64,000 nucleotides of DNA from an uncultured Clostridia bacterium (GCA_947627465.1 CANQWD010000011.1:1-64000), one strand, 5' to 3'. Counted from the first letter of the stretch, positions 41,358 through 49,840 are shown. Numbers and translations: made by a program. Notes: generated by a model not told the origin, from the letters alone.

Positions 41358-42068
41358 ATGAAAAAGGTTTTGAAAGTCGTTTGGCGCGTATTGCTTGTAT
41401 TGACAGCGCTTGTTGTGCTGATTACGGGCTTTTTCGCGGTAAAGGGAGCGATAATGTGGAACGATTCCAAAAAGGAGCTTTCCGTAGCGCAAGCCGCGCA
41501 GAATATCCGTGAGAACGACGAGTTTGTGAAATTTGAGGACTTGCCGCAATTCTACATAGACGCGGTCGTATCGGTGGAGGACAGACGATTTTTTAAGCAC
41601 AGCGGGATAAGCGTGAAATCGATAATCCGCGCCGCGCTTTACGACATCAAAACCAAATCGCTGGATCAAGGCGGCTCTACGATAACTCAACAACTGGCTA
41701 AAAACGTTTGGTTCTCGGAGGAAAAGCAGCTCGAGCGCAAGTTCGCCGAGGTCTGGGCGGCGTTCGATTTGGAAAGAGCGCTCTCCAAAAACGAGATCTT
41801 TGAGCTGTATGTAAACACGATATATTTCGGCAGCGACTACTACGGTATCGGCGAGGCGGCGCGCGGATATTTCGGCAAAGAGCCGTCAGAGCTTTCGGAT
41901 TACGAGTGCGCTATGCTCTGCGGTCTGCCAAACGCGCCGAGCGTCTACTCGCTCGACGAATCGCCCGAACTCGCGAAGCAAAGACTTTCGCAGGTGCTCG
42001 ACAGTATGACGGCGAACGAAGTTCTCACCGAAGAAAAAGCGCGGGAAATTTTACAGTCGAACGAATAA
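41358..42068 (+). CDS. mtgA: Monofunctional peptidoglycan transglycosylase (GT51)
   Basis: 236 aa from ATG 41358. One membrane anchor (about 8-30) and a GT51 domain: VVSVEDRRFFKHSGIS with the catalytic Glu, GGSTITQQLAKN, ALSKNEIFELYVNTIYFG and a second Glu in EIFELY. No transpeptidase domain. Polymerises glycan strands from lipid II. Its place between a Bce transporter and YxeA genes suggests it is part of a cell-wall stress response. Confidence 0.92.
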   Translation: MKKVLKVVWRVLLVLTALVVLITGFFAVKGAIMWNDSKKELSVAQAAQNIRENDEFVKFEDLPQFYIDAVVSVEDRRFFKHSGISVKSIIRAALYDIKTKSLDQGGSTITQQLAKNVWFSEEKQLERKFAEVWAAFDLERALSKNEIFELYVNTIYFGSDYYGIGEAARGYFGKEPSELSDYECAMLCGLPNAPSVYSLDESPELAKQRLSQVLDSMTANEVLTEEKAREILQSNE

Positions 42069-42100
42069 CGGCACAGCACTTATAAAAAGGGGATATCAAT

Positions 42101-42181
42101 ATGACAATACTTGCGGCGCTTATGATAGCGGGAATAGCGGCGGCGTTCATTGCGGACGCGAAATCAAACCGCGGTAAATAA
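42101..42181 (+). CDS. Very small hydrophobic peptide (26 aa)
   Basis: ATG 42101 behind AAAAGGGG with good spacing. MTILAALMIAGIAAAFIADA then SNRGK: one membrane helix and a basic end. It sits between the transglycosylase and the first YxeA gene with normal operon spacing, which favours real translation. Confidence 0.5.
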   Translation: MTILAALMIAGIAAAFIADAKSNRGK

Positions 42182-42194
42182 AGGGGGATTAAAA

Positions 42195-42542
42195 ATGAAA
42201 AAAGGTAAAATCATTTCGATCGTATCGGGTTCTGTTTTGTTGGTCGCCTTGGTTATTGCGGTCGTGTGTTTTTTCGGAGAAAAATATCAGTATTTCTACA
42301 CACAAATCGACAACACGCAATACCAAACAACGATCGACGGCGATAAGACGTTATATGAATACAAGCTCGATTCATACGACGAAAAAGGAAAAGCAAAAAA
42401 CGTTACATTCAAAACCACTCGCGAACTGCGTGGCGGCGCGTTTTTGAAGCTGAAATACACAAATCTCGGCGGCGTTGTCACTTGGGAGGAGGTTCAGCGG
42501 GAGGCGCTTCCCGAAGCTGTTCAAGGCGTATATCCGCAGTAA
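42195..42542 (+). CDS. YxeA family protein 1 (DUF1093)
   Basis: 115 aa from ATG 42195 behind GGGGG; signal-anchor helix then FYTQIDNTQYQTTIDGDKTL, TLYEYKLDSYDEKGKAKNVT and LRGGAFLKLKY, the YxeA pattern of one small exported beta-rich domain. In B. subtilis yxeA belongs to the yxdJKLM peptide-sensing operon, as here with BceAB. Molecular role unknown. Confidence 0.85.
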   Translation: MKKGKIISIVSGSVLLVALVIAVVCFFGEKYQYFYTQIDNTQYQTTIDGDKTLYEYKLDSYDEKGKAKNVTFKTTRELRGGAFLKLKYTNLGGVVTWEEVQREALPEAVQGVYPQ

Positions 42543-42590
42543 CGGCAGACTCTCCCAACGAAAGCGCGGAAGGGAAAGGAGAAAATATAT

Positions 42591-42944
42591 ATGAAGAAAA
42601 TACTTATCGGAACGGGTATTCTGCTTGTTTTGTTTGTAGGCGTGTTTTTTCTGTTTATCGCACCGCCGAGAACGGATTACTACACTCGGATAGACAATCT
42701 TAAATATGAAGAGAATAATTCCTCCGGAGGCGTGGCGGATTTGACGGGCGGTATGAAATATCTTTACACGTTAAAGAGCTACGCGAGCGACGGAGCGGAA
42801 AAGGATATAACGTTCGGCGCGGACAAAATACTTAAAGACGGCGCGTACTTAAAGCTGGAATACACCCTCACGCGCGGAGTGCTCGACTGGGGCGAGGTCG
42901 AGTGGGAAGCTCTGCCGCGCAATGTTCAAGCTAAGCTTCGGTAA
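42591..42944 (+). CDS. YxeA family protein 2 (DUF1093)
   Basis: 117 aa; ATG behind AAGGAGA. Signal-anchor helix, DYYTRIDNLKYEENNSSGG, KYLYTLKSYASDGAEKDITF, ILKDGAYLKLEY and WGEVEWEALPRNVQ align along its whole length with the preceding gene, so the two are tandem duplicates. The middle has a short Ser/Gly insertion. No terminator is obvious before the tRNA promoter. Confidence 0.85.
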   Translation: MKKILIGTGILLVLFVGVFFLFIAPPRTDYYTRIDNLKYEENNSSGGVADLTGGMKYLYTLKSYASDGAEKDITFGADKILKDGAYLKLEYTLTRGVLDWGEVEWEALPRNVQAKLR

Positions 42945-43020
42945 AAAGCGAAAATCTTCGCAATTTAATTCACGTATTTGACATTTTTGAGAAATTTTAT
43001 TTCTTTTTTCAAAAACCCCC

Positions 43021-43049
43021 TTGACAAATCCTTGCTAATGTGATATAAT
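43021..43049 (+). promoter_or_regulatory. Promoter of tRNA-Arg
   Basis: TTGACA 43021, 17-nt spacer, TATAAT 43044. Confidence 0.92.
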
Positions 43050-43083
43050 ATTTACTGTTGCAGGAAGTTTTCCGCAACAGTAC

Positions 43084-43160
43084 GCGCCTGTAGCTCAGCT
43101 GGATAGAGTATTTGGCTACGAACCAAAGGGTCGGGGGTTCGAATCCCTTCAGGCGTACCA
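43084..43160 (+). tRNA. tRNA-Arg (anticodon ACG)
   Basis: 77 nt with encoded CCA. Acceptor GCGCCTG/CAGGCGT, D-arm AGCTCAGCTGGATAGAGT, anticodon stem TTTGG/CCAAA with loop CTACGAA, T-arm GGGGGTTCGAATCCCTT. Confidence 0.95.
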
Positions 43161-43165
43161 ATAAA

Positions 43166-43202
43166 AAAGCGGCAGTTTTCGACAGAAAATTGTCGCTTTT
43201 TA
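43166..43202 (+). terminator. Terminator of tRNA-Arg
   Basis: aagcggcagttttc/gaaaattgtcgctt stem (one wobble pair) then TTTTATTTG. Confidence 0.85.
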
Positions 43203-43335
43203 TTTGAAAGAAATTCTGATAGAAATGCTCATACGGTTATTGTTGTCCGCCGCAACAGTGAGTTGCTTGCTTTTACGGCTCTTTAATGCTATAATTATCT
43301 TATTGGGGAATTTAATTTTTACGGAGGAAATTAAC

Positions 43336-44100
43336 ATGGAAACAAAAGAGATTCTGTTGGAACTTCGAACAAAACATGAATTGTCTCAGGAAGCGCTTGC
43401 CGAAAAAGTATTTGTAACTCGTCAAGCGGTTTCTCGCTGGGAAACAGGAGAAACGGTCCCAAATACCGAAACGCTGAAATTGTTATCTAAACTCTATGAT
43501 GTCTCGATCAACACGCTTTTGGGTTCACCGATAAAGCTTGTGTGTCAGTGCTGCGGTATGCCGCTGGAGGACAGCATCATTTCAAAAGAAAAAGACGGCT
43601 TCTTCAATGAGCGTTACTGCAAATGGTGCTACGCTGACGGTGAATACATGTACAGCAATATGGACGACCTCATAGATGTCTGCGTGAAGAATATGACAGA
43701 TGAGCAGTATTCCGAAGATGAGGCAAGAAAGTATCTGCGTGATTTTTTGCCCAAGCTCGATTACTGGAAACACTATGAGGAGCTTAGCGGCAGCGGGGAG
43801 TTTGAGAAATTCAAACAAGTTCTGATAAATGAGATAAACGCTTTGAATATCGAGGGTATGCCCAAGCTCACAAAGCTGAACGCACTGGTGGGAAGTTATG
43901 TCAATTTGGAATATAGACTTCCAAACGGCAGAATGGTCAAGTTTTTAGACGACAATGCGACCTATCTCGGAAATCAGCTTGAGTGTGGATTCGGGTGTGA
44001 CAGATGTTTCGGTGTTCTTGCCAATAAGGATTTTATTATGGTAAGCACCTATGGAAAAAACGGCGAAAATCCCGAATTGTTGATTTTCAAAAAAAGGTAA
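43336..44100 (+). CDS. XRE regulator with zinc-ribbon domain
   Basis: 254 aa from ATG 43336 (GGAGG upstream); a longer frame begins inside the tRNA terminator. HTH at about 5-60 (LRTKHELSQEALAEKVF, TRQAVSRWETGETVP), then the putative zinc ribbon CQCCGMPLED...FFNERYCKWCYADGEY with four to five Cys, and a C-terminal region with a second Cys pair (CGFGCDRCFG). Similar zinc-ribbon regulators are common in Firmicutes; ligand unknown. The four lines after its stop are non-coding repeats. Confidence 0.85.
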   Translation: METKEILLELRTKHELSQEALAEKVFVTRQAVSRWETGETVPNTETLKLLSKLYDVSINTLLGSPIKLVCQCCGMPLEDSIISKEKDGFFNERYCKWCYADGEYMYSNMDDLIDVCVKNMTDEQYSEDEARKYLRDFLPKLDYWKHYEELSGSGEFEKFKQVLINEINALNIEGMPKLTKLNALVGSYVNLEYRLPNGRMVKFLDDNATYLGNQLECGFGCDRCFGVLANKDFIMVSTYGKNGENPELLIFKKR

Positions 44101-44124
44101 CCGGAATTTTTTTGTCAGCGTTTT

Positions 44125-44227
44125 ATACTAATTTCTGATCGGAGTATAGACAAGATTTGTGGCAAGACCGCGGCGATAGCTGCGGGATTGCCGCAAAGAT
44201 GTCTATACGGAGATCAGGAATTAGTAT
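44125..44227. repeat. 103-bp cruciform-forming palindrome
   Basis: Outer arms atactaatttctgatc (44125-44140) and gatcaggaattagtat (44212-44227) differ at one position; inner arms gtatagaca/tgtctatac, then ttgtggcaa/ttgccgcaa, then ccgc/gcgg around ggcgatagct. Almost the whole element is paired. It has the look of a MITE or a very stable RNA. Confidence 0.85.
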
Positions 44228-44251
44228 TACATCGGAATACTTCCGCTGTAA

Positions 44252-44412
44252 AATTCGGGAAAGGCCGCTCAGATCTTTCCCGTTTTTTCTTGAAACAAAA
44301 GGAACTCTTTTTTGCCGGCGTTTCACAGCCCGGTGCCCGGGCAGTCAATTCGGAAAAGGTTGCACAATCTTTCCCGTTTTTTCACGAAACAAAAGGAAAT
44401 CTTATTTGTACA
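44252..44412 (+). repeat. Two ~62-bp direct repeats, each with a terminator-like hairpin
   Basis: Units start aattcggg at 44252 and aattcgga at 44347 (95 bp apart) and share atctttcccgttttttc and gaaacaaaaggaa. In each, gggaaag or ggaaaag pairs with ctttccc and TTTTTT follows. Confidence 0.8.
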
Positions 44413-44732
44413 ACGCAATGGCGTTCACGGCTCGCCTTCGGCGAACCGTGAACACTCATTGTTTGAATCATTTTTGCTCACGGATTGCCGTCCGCGATTT
44501 CGCGCTTTGCGCGAAATACCGCAAAAATAACGCGAGGTTGAGCTTCTATTCAAACGCACCTGTTTTACGAAAAAATCCGGTTGGTAACGATGTCATAAAC
44601 CAAAAGCCGCTCAAACCATAGGTGTGAACACGCCCTAATCTTATTGCGGTTATCAAGGTTGAAACCGTGCTTAAGCGCGGCAGTTAAGCCGTTTGAGATT
44701 TTGGACAACTCCGATAAGACAAGCGACTTTAT
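44413..44732. other. Non-coding remainder of the 44.1-44.7 kb gap
   Basis: Contains the hairpin gttcacgg/ccgtgaac (44423-44453) with an inner gcc/ggc stem. No gene is supported; short frames have no ribosome site. Confidence 0.5.
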
Positions 44733-45758
44733 TTAAGAATACATCGACCTCATCTTCTCAAGCTCCGCCTTAAAATCCTCCACGAGATCGTCGGGCGAGA
44801 GCACGCGCACCCAGCTTCCGAGCGAGAGCAGATACGTGATAATTCCCGTGCCGTAAACCTCCGCCTCGATAAGCGCCACTTGATTGTTAGGGTGATAATT
44901 CCGCAGACTTTTCGTCCGGATATCCTCGGAATTTTCAACAAGATCTCCGCGCTTGACGTCGAGCACGACCGCCGTAGGCAGCCTGTCCAGAACCGCCTGC
45001 AAAGACGGACCGCAAAACTCGAACCGAATTTTGCGGCACTTTCCCGGAAACATAAACTGAATTTTCTTCCGCAATTCTCCCTCGTCGAAATCGTATTTTC
45101 GCGGTATCTCGAATTTCGCGCGGTGCTCCGTTAAATTCAAGATCCTGTCGATGCGGAAATAGATCGGCTTGTAATTTTCATCGTCCGCACGAAAAGCTAT
45201 CAGATAAAAATAATACTCCGAAAACATCACGGAAACGGGACGAATTCTGTGTGTTACGCGTTCGCGCGACATTTTCAGATAATCGATCGAGATCTCGGTT
45301 CGGGAACGAATGTCGCAGCTAAGCGTCCAAAGCCTATCAATAACGCTTTCGCAGTCGCATTTTATCTCGCAGTAATGATATTTTTCTTTTGAGATCAACG
45401 ACTCTAAAAGCTGCCGATCGTTCGCCGAGGTGAAACGTTTGAGTTTGGCTATTATCGTTAATAGCTCGCGCTTTGACAGCGACCGCGAGCCTATCAGAAT
45501 TTTAATTACCGCAAGCAATTCGCTGTCGCGCAAAAAGTCGTCGATACGCATTACATAACACTTTTCCGAACGCGAATAGACAAGCTCCGCGTGACCCGAA
45601 AGCTCGCGGTTGTCGTCCAAAAAAGCGCGTATCTCGTTGATGTCGCGCGCGACGCTTTTCGCCGACACCCCGAATTCGTTCGCCAGCCCTGCGGCGGTAA
45701 GCTTTTCACCGCGAAGTCCGCGCAAAAATATGTACAAAATTCGTTCGATCTTTTCCAC
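44733..45758 (-). CDS. WYL-domain transcriptional regulator
   Basis: 341 aa, GTG start behind GGGGTGA. DeoR-type HTH at about 5-60 (LTAAGLANEFGVSAKSVARD), then a WYL domain (about 140-220: EISIDYLKMSRERVTHRIRP, YYFYLIAFRADD, YFRIDRIL) and the WCX extension. WYL proteins bind nucleic-acid or nucleotide ligands and often govern defence or DNA-damage genes. No obvious target gene is adjacent. Its promoter carries a perfect 12-bp palindrome over the -35 region, suggesting autoregulation. Confidence 0.9.
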   Translation of the reverse strand: MEKIERILYIFLRGLRGEKLTAAGLANEFGVSAKSVARDINEIRAFLDDNRELSGHAELVYSRSEKCYVMRIDDFLRDSELLAVIKILIGSRSLSKRELLTIIAKLKRFTSANDRQLLESLISKEKYHYCEIKCDCESVIDRLWTLSCDIRSRTEISIDYLKMSRERVTHRIRPVSVMFSEYYFYLIAFRADDENYKPIYFRIDRILNLTEHRAKFEIPRKYDFDEGELRKKIQFMFPGKCRKIRFEFCGPSLQAVLDRLPTAVVLDVKRGDLVENSEDIRTKSLRNYHPNNQVALIEAEVYGTGIITYLLSLGSWVRVLSPDDLVEDFKAELEKMRSMYS

Positions 45759-45774
45759 TTCATCACCCCGATTT

Positions 45775-45803
45775 ATTATACCTTAAAAAAGGACAATTGT
45801 CCA
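45775..45803 (-). promoter_or_regulatory. Promoter of WYL gene with overlapping palindromic operator
   Basis: Minus strand TGGACA (45803-45798), 17-nt spacer, TATAAT (45780-45775). The palindrome GGACAATTGTCC (45791-45802) overlaps the -35. Confidence 0.75.
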
Positions 45804-45813
45804 TACGTGTAAG

Positions 45814-45971
45814 AACCTGTACCAATAGCTCCGGCGCACGGCTTTTCGGCAATTTTGCCGCTTTCCACGTCAAAGCTCCTTTTCGTACATACAGTACGCA
45901 CGCGTCGCTTTTCCTTGAAAACGACAAAATTATGCTCGAAAATCCGCACGCCTACGCTATTGGTACAGGTT
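45814..45971. mobile_element. MITE-like element, copy 2
   Basis: 158 bp with perfect 16-bp terminal inverted repeats aacctgtaccaatagc / gctattggtacaggtt. Near-identical to 40981-41139. The left end abuts the WYL promoter region. No clear target duplication (flanks GTAAG and ATAAA). Confidence 0.8.
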
Positions 45972-45995
45972 ATAAAATTTATATCGAGAATTTAA

Positions 45996-46042
45996 GGCAA
46001 CACCGCACAAAGCGCGTAAAACGGTCTTTGTGCGGTGTTGCC
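45996..46042 (-). terminator. Strong 17-bp hairpin 3' of the membrane protein gene
   Basis: Perfect stem ggcaacaccgcacaaag/ctttgtgcggtgttgcc; on the minus strand it is followed by TTAAATT, 7 bp after the stop at 46049. Confidence 0.65.
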
Positions 46043-46048
46043 TATAAA

Positions 46049-46552
46049 TCAGTCCGCAAGCTTTTTCAGCTTGCGTATGTAAATCGCCCACATAAACAGC
46101 GGCTCCTGCCAGCAGAACCACAGCGCGTTGAAAAATCCGCCGTTTCCCGCTTTAATTGAGTAAACAAGCATAATGACAAACGCGATACCGAGCGCCAACG
46201 CGTTCGAAATGACGAAAACGCGCCATGCGTAGGACAGTTCGTCCGCGTCGGCGGCGGGATTTTTCTTGAACGCGTTATAGCGAAAAATACCCCAAGCCGT
46301 CGGAATTACCGCGAACTCCAAAATCAGCATAAGCACGATAAACCCGCCGACGATCATGCCGTTTCCGACAGCCGCGCACCCTTTCGCCAAAAGCGTAAAA
46401 TCCGCGCCGTCAAATGTCACGCCGCTGATGTCATTCGTGTTTATCGGCGGTTTGGCGACAACGGAACAGAACCCCGCCGCTATCCACAAGGTTATCAGCG
46501 AGAGTACCGCCGCGATTATCGTTACGGCTATTTTTCTGCTTTTCGAGATCAT
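46049..46552 (-). CDS. Four-helix membrane protein of unknown function
   Basis: 167 aa. Four membrane segments (about 8-30, 62-85, 112-135, 140-158), the first after a basic start. A loop with PPINTNDISGVTFDGADFTL faces outward. AAGGAG lies upstream of ATG 46552. It follows the YgiT gene by 14 nt on the same strand and may be read through from it. I recognise no family. Confidence 0.6.
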   Translation of the reverse strand: MISKSRKIAVTIIAAVLSLITLWIAAGFCSVVAKPPINTNDISGVTFDGADFTLLAKGCAAVGNGMIVGGFIVLMLILEFAVIPTAWGIFRYNAFKKNPAADADELSYAWRVFVISNALALGIAFVIMLVYSIKAGNGGFFNALWFCWQEPLFMWAIYIRKLKKLAD

Positions 46553-46566
46553 TTTGCGCTCCTTTT

Positions 46567-46821
46567 TTACGCCACAGTGTAGTTGACGACTGCAATTTCC
46601 GTAAATGCTTTTTCAAGTCGTTTGGTAATATCTTCCAAACGCTTAGCTACAGACGCAATATACGAAATTTCTCCGCACTTTTTGCATTTAAAACATGGAA
46701 CATTCTTTACGATAACAATTGTGCTGCCAATCTCTTGAACATATAGAGTTGTTGTTTCATGCATTTCTCCCGAACAGTAAATACACTCCATATAATAAAT
46801 ACTTTCTTGTTTTAAAGTCAT
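46567..46821 (-). CDS. YgiT-type zinc-finger protein (MqsA N-terminal-like antitoxin)
   Basis: 84 aa from ATG 46821, behind AGGTGG. Two CxxC pairs, CIYC and CFKCKKCGE, form the YgiT zinc ribbon; SVAKRLEDITKRLEKAF follows. The DNA-binding HTH of full-length MqsA is absent. YgiT proteins are commonly encoded right after DUF4258 proteins and the pair is regarded as a putative toxin-antitoxin module. Its start codon lies inside the ancestral 3' end of the DUF4258 frame. Confidence 0.82.
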   Translation of the reverse strand: MTLKQESIYYMECIYCSGEMHETTTLYVQEIGSTIVIVKNVPCFKCKKCGEISYIASVAKRLEDITKRLEKAFTEIAVVNYTVA

Positions 46822-47127
46822 TGACCCACCTATCTTCATCGGGTTCATAAACAGTGATCATCCAAACTGTATTTTTTTGGTATATTTATCTTTGCCAAAC
46901 GCGCAAACAATATGCAGCGGACGTTCATTGGATGAATGCCCCGAAATCAGACAGCTTGGGGGTGGATAATCATCAGGATACTGTTCAATTATTTCACCGT
47001 TCATAAGCACGTCTATCAAATCGTCTAATGTTACTTCGCGTTCGCGAATACGCCGAAAAACATGAGCGGTTAAAGTTACGCTGTCTGTATTTTGTGCTGT
47101 TTTACGCAATTCATTTATATCCAGCAT
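46757..47127 (-). pseudogene. DUF4258 protein with a frameshift at an A7 run
   Basis: ATG 47127 is the likely start. The frame has the DUF4258 blocks TAHVFRRIREREVTLDDLID, VLMNGEIIEQYPDDYPPPSC and RPLHIVCAFGKD, then reads KKIQFG and stops at 46858. At the A7 run (about 46876) a -1 shift restores the missing family C-terminus: TVWMITVYEPDEDRWVNDFK and TRK, ending at 46757 inside the YgiT gene. Either the gene is broken, or slippage on A7 makes the full product, or there is a base error. DUF4258 proteins are RelE/BrnT-like putative toxins; loss would disarm the pair. Confidence 0.75.
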
Positions 47128-47138
47128 AAATCGCCACG

Positions 47139-48500
47139 TCAATTCTTAAGACTTTGCAGCGGCGCGGGAATGCGTCCGCCGCGCGAGATGAACTTAGAAG
47201 AACTGAATTTAGATACGGGCATAACGGGACCCGAGCCGAACAGTCCGCCGAATTCAAGGGTCTCGCCCTCTTTCATACCGATCGCGGGAATTACGCGCAC
47301 GGCGGTGGTCTTGGAGTTCACCATGCCGATAGCCGCTTCGTCCGCGATTATCGCGGAAATCGTGTCTGCGGAAGTGTCGCCGGGAATACAAATCATATCA
47401 AGCCCCACGGAGCAGACCGCCGTCATAGCCTCGAGTTTTTCAAGCGTTAAAGAGCCGCGGTTCGCCGCGTCTATCATACCCGCGTCCTCGGAGACGGGGA
47501 TAAACGCTCCCGAAAGTCCGCCGACGTGCGAAGAAGCCATAACGCCGCCCTTTTTCACCGCGTCGTTTAACAGCGCGAGACAAGCCGTCGTGCCGTGAGC
47601 GCCGCAGCTTTCCAATCCAATTTCTTCCAGAATATGCGCTACCGAATCGCCGACGGCGGGCGTGGGAGCAAGCGACAAGTCCACGATACCGAAAGGAACG
47701 CCGAGACGCTTTGAAGCCTCCGTGCCGACCAACTGTCCCATACGCGTTATCTTAAACGCAGTTTTCTTGATAACGTCCGCAATTTCGCTGATGTTCGCGT
47801 CGGGGTGCTTTGCCAGAGCCGCCCTTACAACTCCCGGTCCCGAAACGCCTACGTTTATCTCGCAGTCGTACTCGCCCACGCCGTGGAACGCGCCCGCCAT
47901 AAAGGGGTTGTCCTCGGGAGCGTTGCAGAACACAACTATCTTCGCCGCGCCGAAGCAGTGGTCGTCCTTGGTGACCTCGGCAGCTTGCTTTACGATTTTA
48001 CCCATCATCGCCACCGCGTCCATATTTATACCTGCTTTAGTCGAGCCGATATTAACGGACGAGCAGAGGTTGGTGGTTTCGGCAAGAGCCTCCGGAATAC
48101 TCTCGATAAGCTCCTTGTCGCCCGCGGAAAAACCTTTGTGTACCAGCGCCGAGTAGCCGCCGATATAGTTCACGCCCGTACCCTCCGCTACTTTCTGAAG
48201 CGTTTTCGCATACTTTACGGGATCTCCCGAAGCCGCCGATACCATAGCTATCGGAGTAACCGAAATGCGCTTGTTGATTATCGGGATACCGTACTGCTTT
48301 TCGATATCCTCTCCCGTTTTGACAAGGTTCTCCGCCTTGCGCATCATTTTTTCATAAATTTTGCCGCAAGCCTTGTCCGCGTCGCCGTCTATGCAGTCCA
48401 AAAGAGAAATTCCCATCGTTATCGTGCGGATATCGAGGTTTTCCTCCTGTATCATCTTTATCGTTTCTAATATATCGCCCGTGTTAAGCATTTTCAACAA
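47139..48500 (-). CDS. DUF711/PFL-family protein (UPF0210)
   Basis: 453 aa, the usual length. A TTG at 48500 and an ATG at 48494 are both possible starts behind GGGAG. Conserved blocks include [53 protein letters not shown] and [16 protein letters not shown]. It resembles glycyl-radical-enzyme folds without their radical motif; biochemical role not established. Always found with the small ACT-domain gene, here 9 nt upstream. Confidence 0.93.
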   Translation of the reverse strand: MLKMLNTGDILETIKMIQEENLDIRTITMGISLLDCIDGDADKACGKIYEKMMRKAENLVKTGEDIEKQYGIPIINKRISVTPIAMVSAASGDPVKYAKTLQKVAEGTGVNYIGGYSALVHKGFSAGDKELIESIPEALAETTNLCSSVNIGSTKAGINMDAVAMMGKIVKQAAEVTKDDHCFGAAKIVVFCNAPEDNPFMAGAFHGVGEYDCEINVGVSGPGVVRAALAKHPDANISEIADVIKKTAFKITRMGQLVGTEASKRLGVPFGIVDLSLAPTPAVGDSVAHILEEIGLESCGAHGTTACLALLNDAVKKGGVMASSHVGGLSGAFIPVSEDAGMIDAANRGSLTLEKLEAMTAVCSVGLDMICIPGDTSADTISAIIADEAAIGMVNSKTTAVRVIPAIGMKEGETLEFGGLFGSGPVMPVSKFSSSKFISRGGRIPAPLQSLKN

Positions 48501-48509
48501 ATCTCCCTC

Positions 48510-48779
48510 TTATATTTTGTGCATGGAATTAAAAATATCCTCGTGCATAACATGAATTTGCAAGCCCATTTCCTCGCCCGCTTTTTTCAGCTTATCGGCG
48601 AAATCGATATAATCTATCGTCAAATCGGAAATATCGATAAGCATAGTCATAGCAAACAGATCCTGCATAATAGTTTGCGTAACATCCATAACGTTCGCCT
48701 TGTGTTCTGCGCAAATTCCGCTGACTTTTGCAAGAATTCCCACCGTGTCTTTACCGATAACAGCTACTACAGCTCTCAT
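48510..48779 (-). CDS. ACT-domain protein (UPF0237)
   Basis: 89 aa, one ACT domain: AVVAVIGKDTVGILAKVSGI, NVMDVTQTIMQDLFAMTMLI. ACT domains bind amino acids and regulate partners; the fixed pairing with DUF711 suggests it controls that protein. AGGAAC lies near the start. The two genes form an operon. Confidence 0.93.
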   Translation of the reverse strand: MRAVVAVIGKDTVGILAKVSGICAEHKANVMDVTQTIMQDLFAMTMLIDISDLTIDYIDFADKLKKAGEEMGLQIHVMHEDIFNSMHKI

Positions 48780-49000
48780 AAGTTCCTCCGTTCTGCGGTC
48801 ATTTTGTATAAAAAATGCCCCCGCAAATGTTAAATTTTTATATCTTCTTCTCTATTATACTAAAAAATTCAAAAAAAGTAAATCTATTTCTAGACAAATT
48901 TGAAATTTTGTGATAAAATGATAAATGTAGAGTTATGTATTGCGAATTTTATGTGTAATTTTTAGAAAATCCGCAACGCAATTAGAAAGGCAAAAGAAAA

Positions 49001-49840
49001 ATGGAGAATTTAGTCGATATCCACAACCACTGCAACCTGTCCTCGGACAGCGCGGCGACGCCCGAGGAAATGGCGCGGCGGGCGTTCGATCTGGGAGTTC
49101 GTCACTTTGCGCTGACAGACCACATAGAGCTTGACGAGTTTCACGACGGAGAGTGGGATTATTACGCCGCCATTGAAAAGACAAAACCCACTTTCGAGAA
49201 GCTCCGAGCCGAATACGACGGCAGAATGCACATCTATTACGGCGCGGAGATAGGTCAGGCGATGTACAATCTTCACGCGGCGGAGGAGATCTTGGCGGCG
49301 CATGATTATGATTTTGTTTTAGGTTCGGTTCACCGAACGTGCCACTATGAACACATGGGCAAGATACCCGACAACGAATTTGACCGCAAGCGCGTAATGA
49401 TCGAATATTGGGAGGATATGCTGAATTTGGTCGAGTGGGGAAAGTTTTGCTCGTTGGCGCATATAACGTTTTTGCTGAGGTTCACGAACGTCGATACCCC
49501 GACGGGCTTGGTGGTAGATAAGGCGGAGCGTTCTCAGGCGGCGTTTGATACCTATAAACCCATAATCGACAAGATCTTGGAAATAATCATAAGCAAGGAT
49601 ATCGCGCTGGAAGTCAACTCGTCGGGCTATCGCCGAGGTTTGGGCGGTCCGATGGCGGCGGCGCCGTTTATCAAACGTTACAAAGATTTGGGCGGAAAGC
49701 TGATAACCGTAGGCTCGGACTCTCATCAAGCCTCGGATATCGCCAAAGATATAGACAAGTGCTATAAATTACTGAAAGATATCGGTTTTTCCGAAATATG
49801 CGTTTTCGAGAAAAAAGAGCCGAAATTCATAAAAATTTAA
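49001..49840 (+). CDS. PHP-domain phosphoesterase, histidinol-phosphatase type
   Basis: 279 aa. Metal-binding motifs VDIHNHCNLSSDS, LTDHIELDEF, YYGAEIGQ, VLGSVHRT, SLAHITFLLR and VGSDSHQ. It has the same plan as the protein at 15205 but with differing loops. Substrate not determinable from sequence; no histidine-pathway neighbours. The upstream AAAGG site fits the ATG. After its stop come the 44-bp repeats. Confidence 0.87.
   Translation: MENLVDIHNHCNLSSDSAATPEEMARRAFDLGVRHFALTDHIELDEFHDGEWDYYAAIEKTKPTFEKLRAEYDGRMHIYYGAEIGQAMYNLHAAEEILAAHDYDFVLGSVHRTCHYEHMGKIPDNEFDRKRVMIEYWEDMLNLVEWGKFCSLAHITFLLRFTNVDTPTGLVVDKAERSQAAFDTYKPIIDKILEIIISKDIALEVNSSGYRRGLGGPMAAAPFIKRYKDLGGKLITVGSDSHQASDIAKDIDKCYKLLKDIGFSEICVFEKKEPKFIKI

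Noticed and set aside
43204-43335. Hydrophobic N-terminal extension of the zinc-ribbon regulator
   Set aside because: The extra 44 residues begin at the tRNA terminator without a ribosome site; ATG 43336 has GGAGG and gives a normal HTH start.
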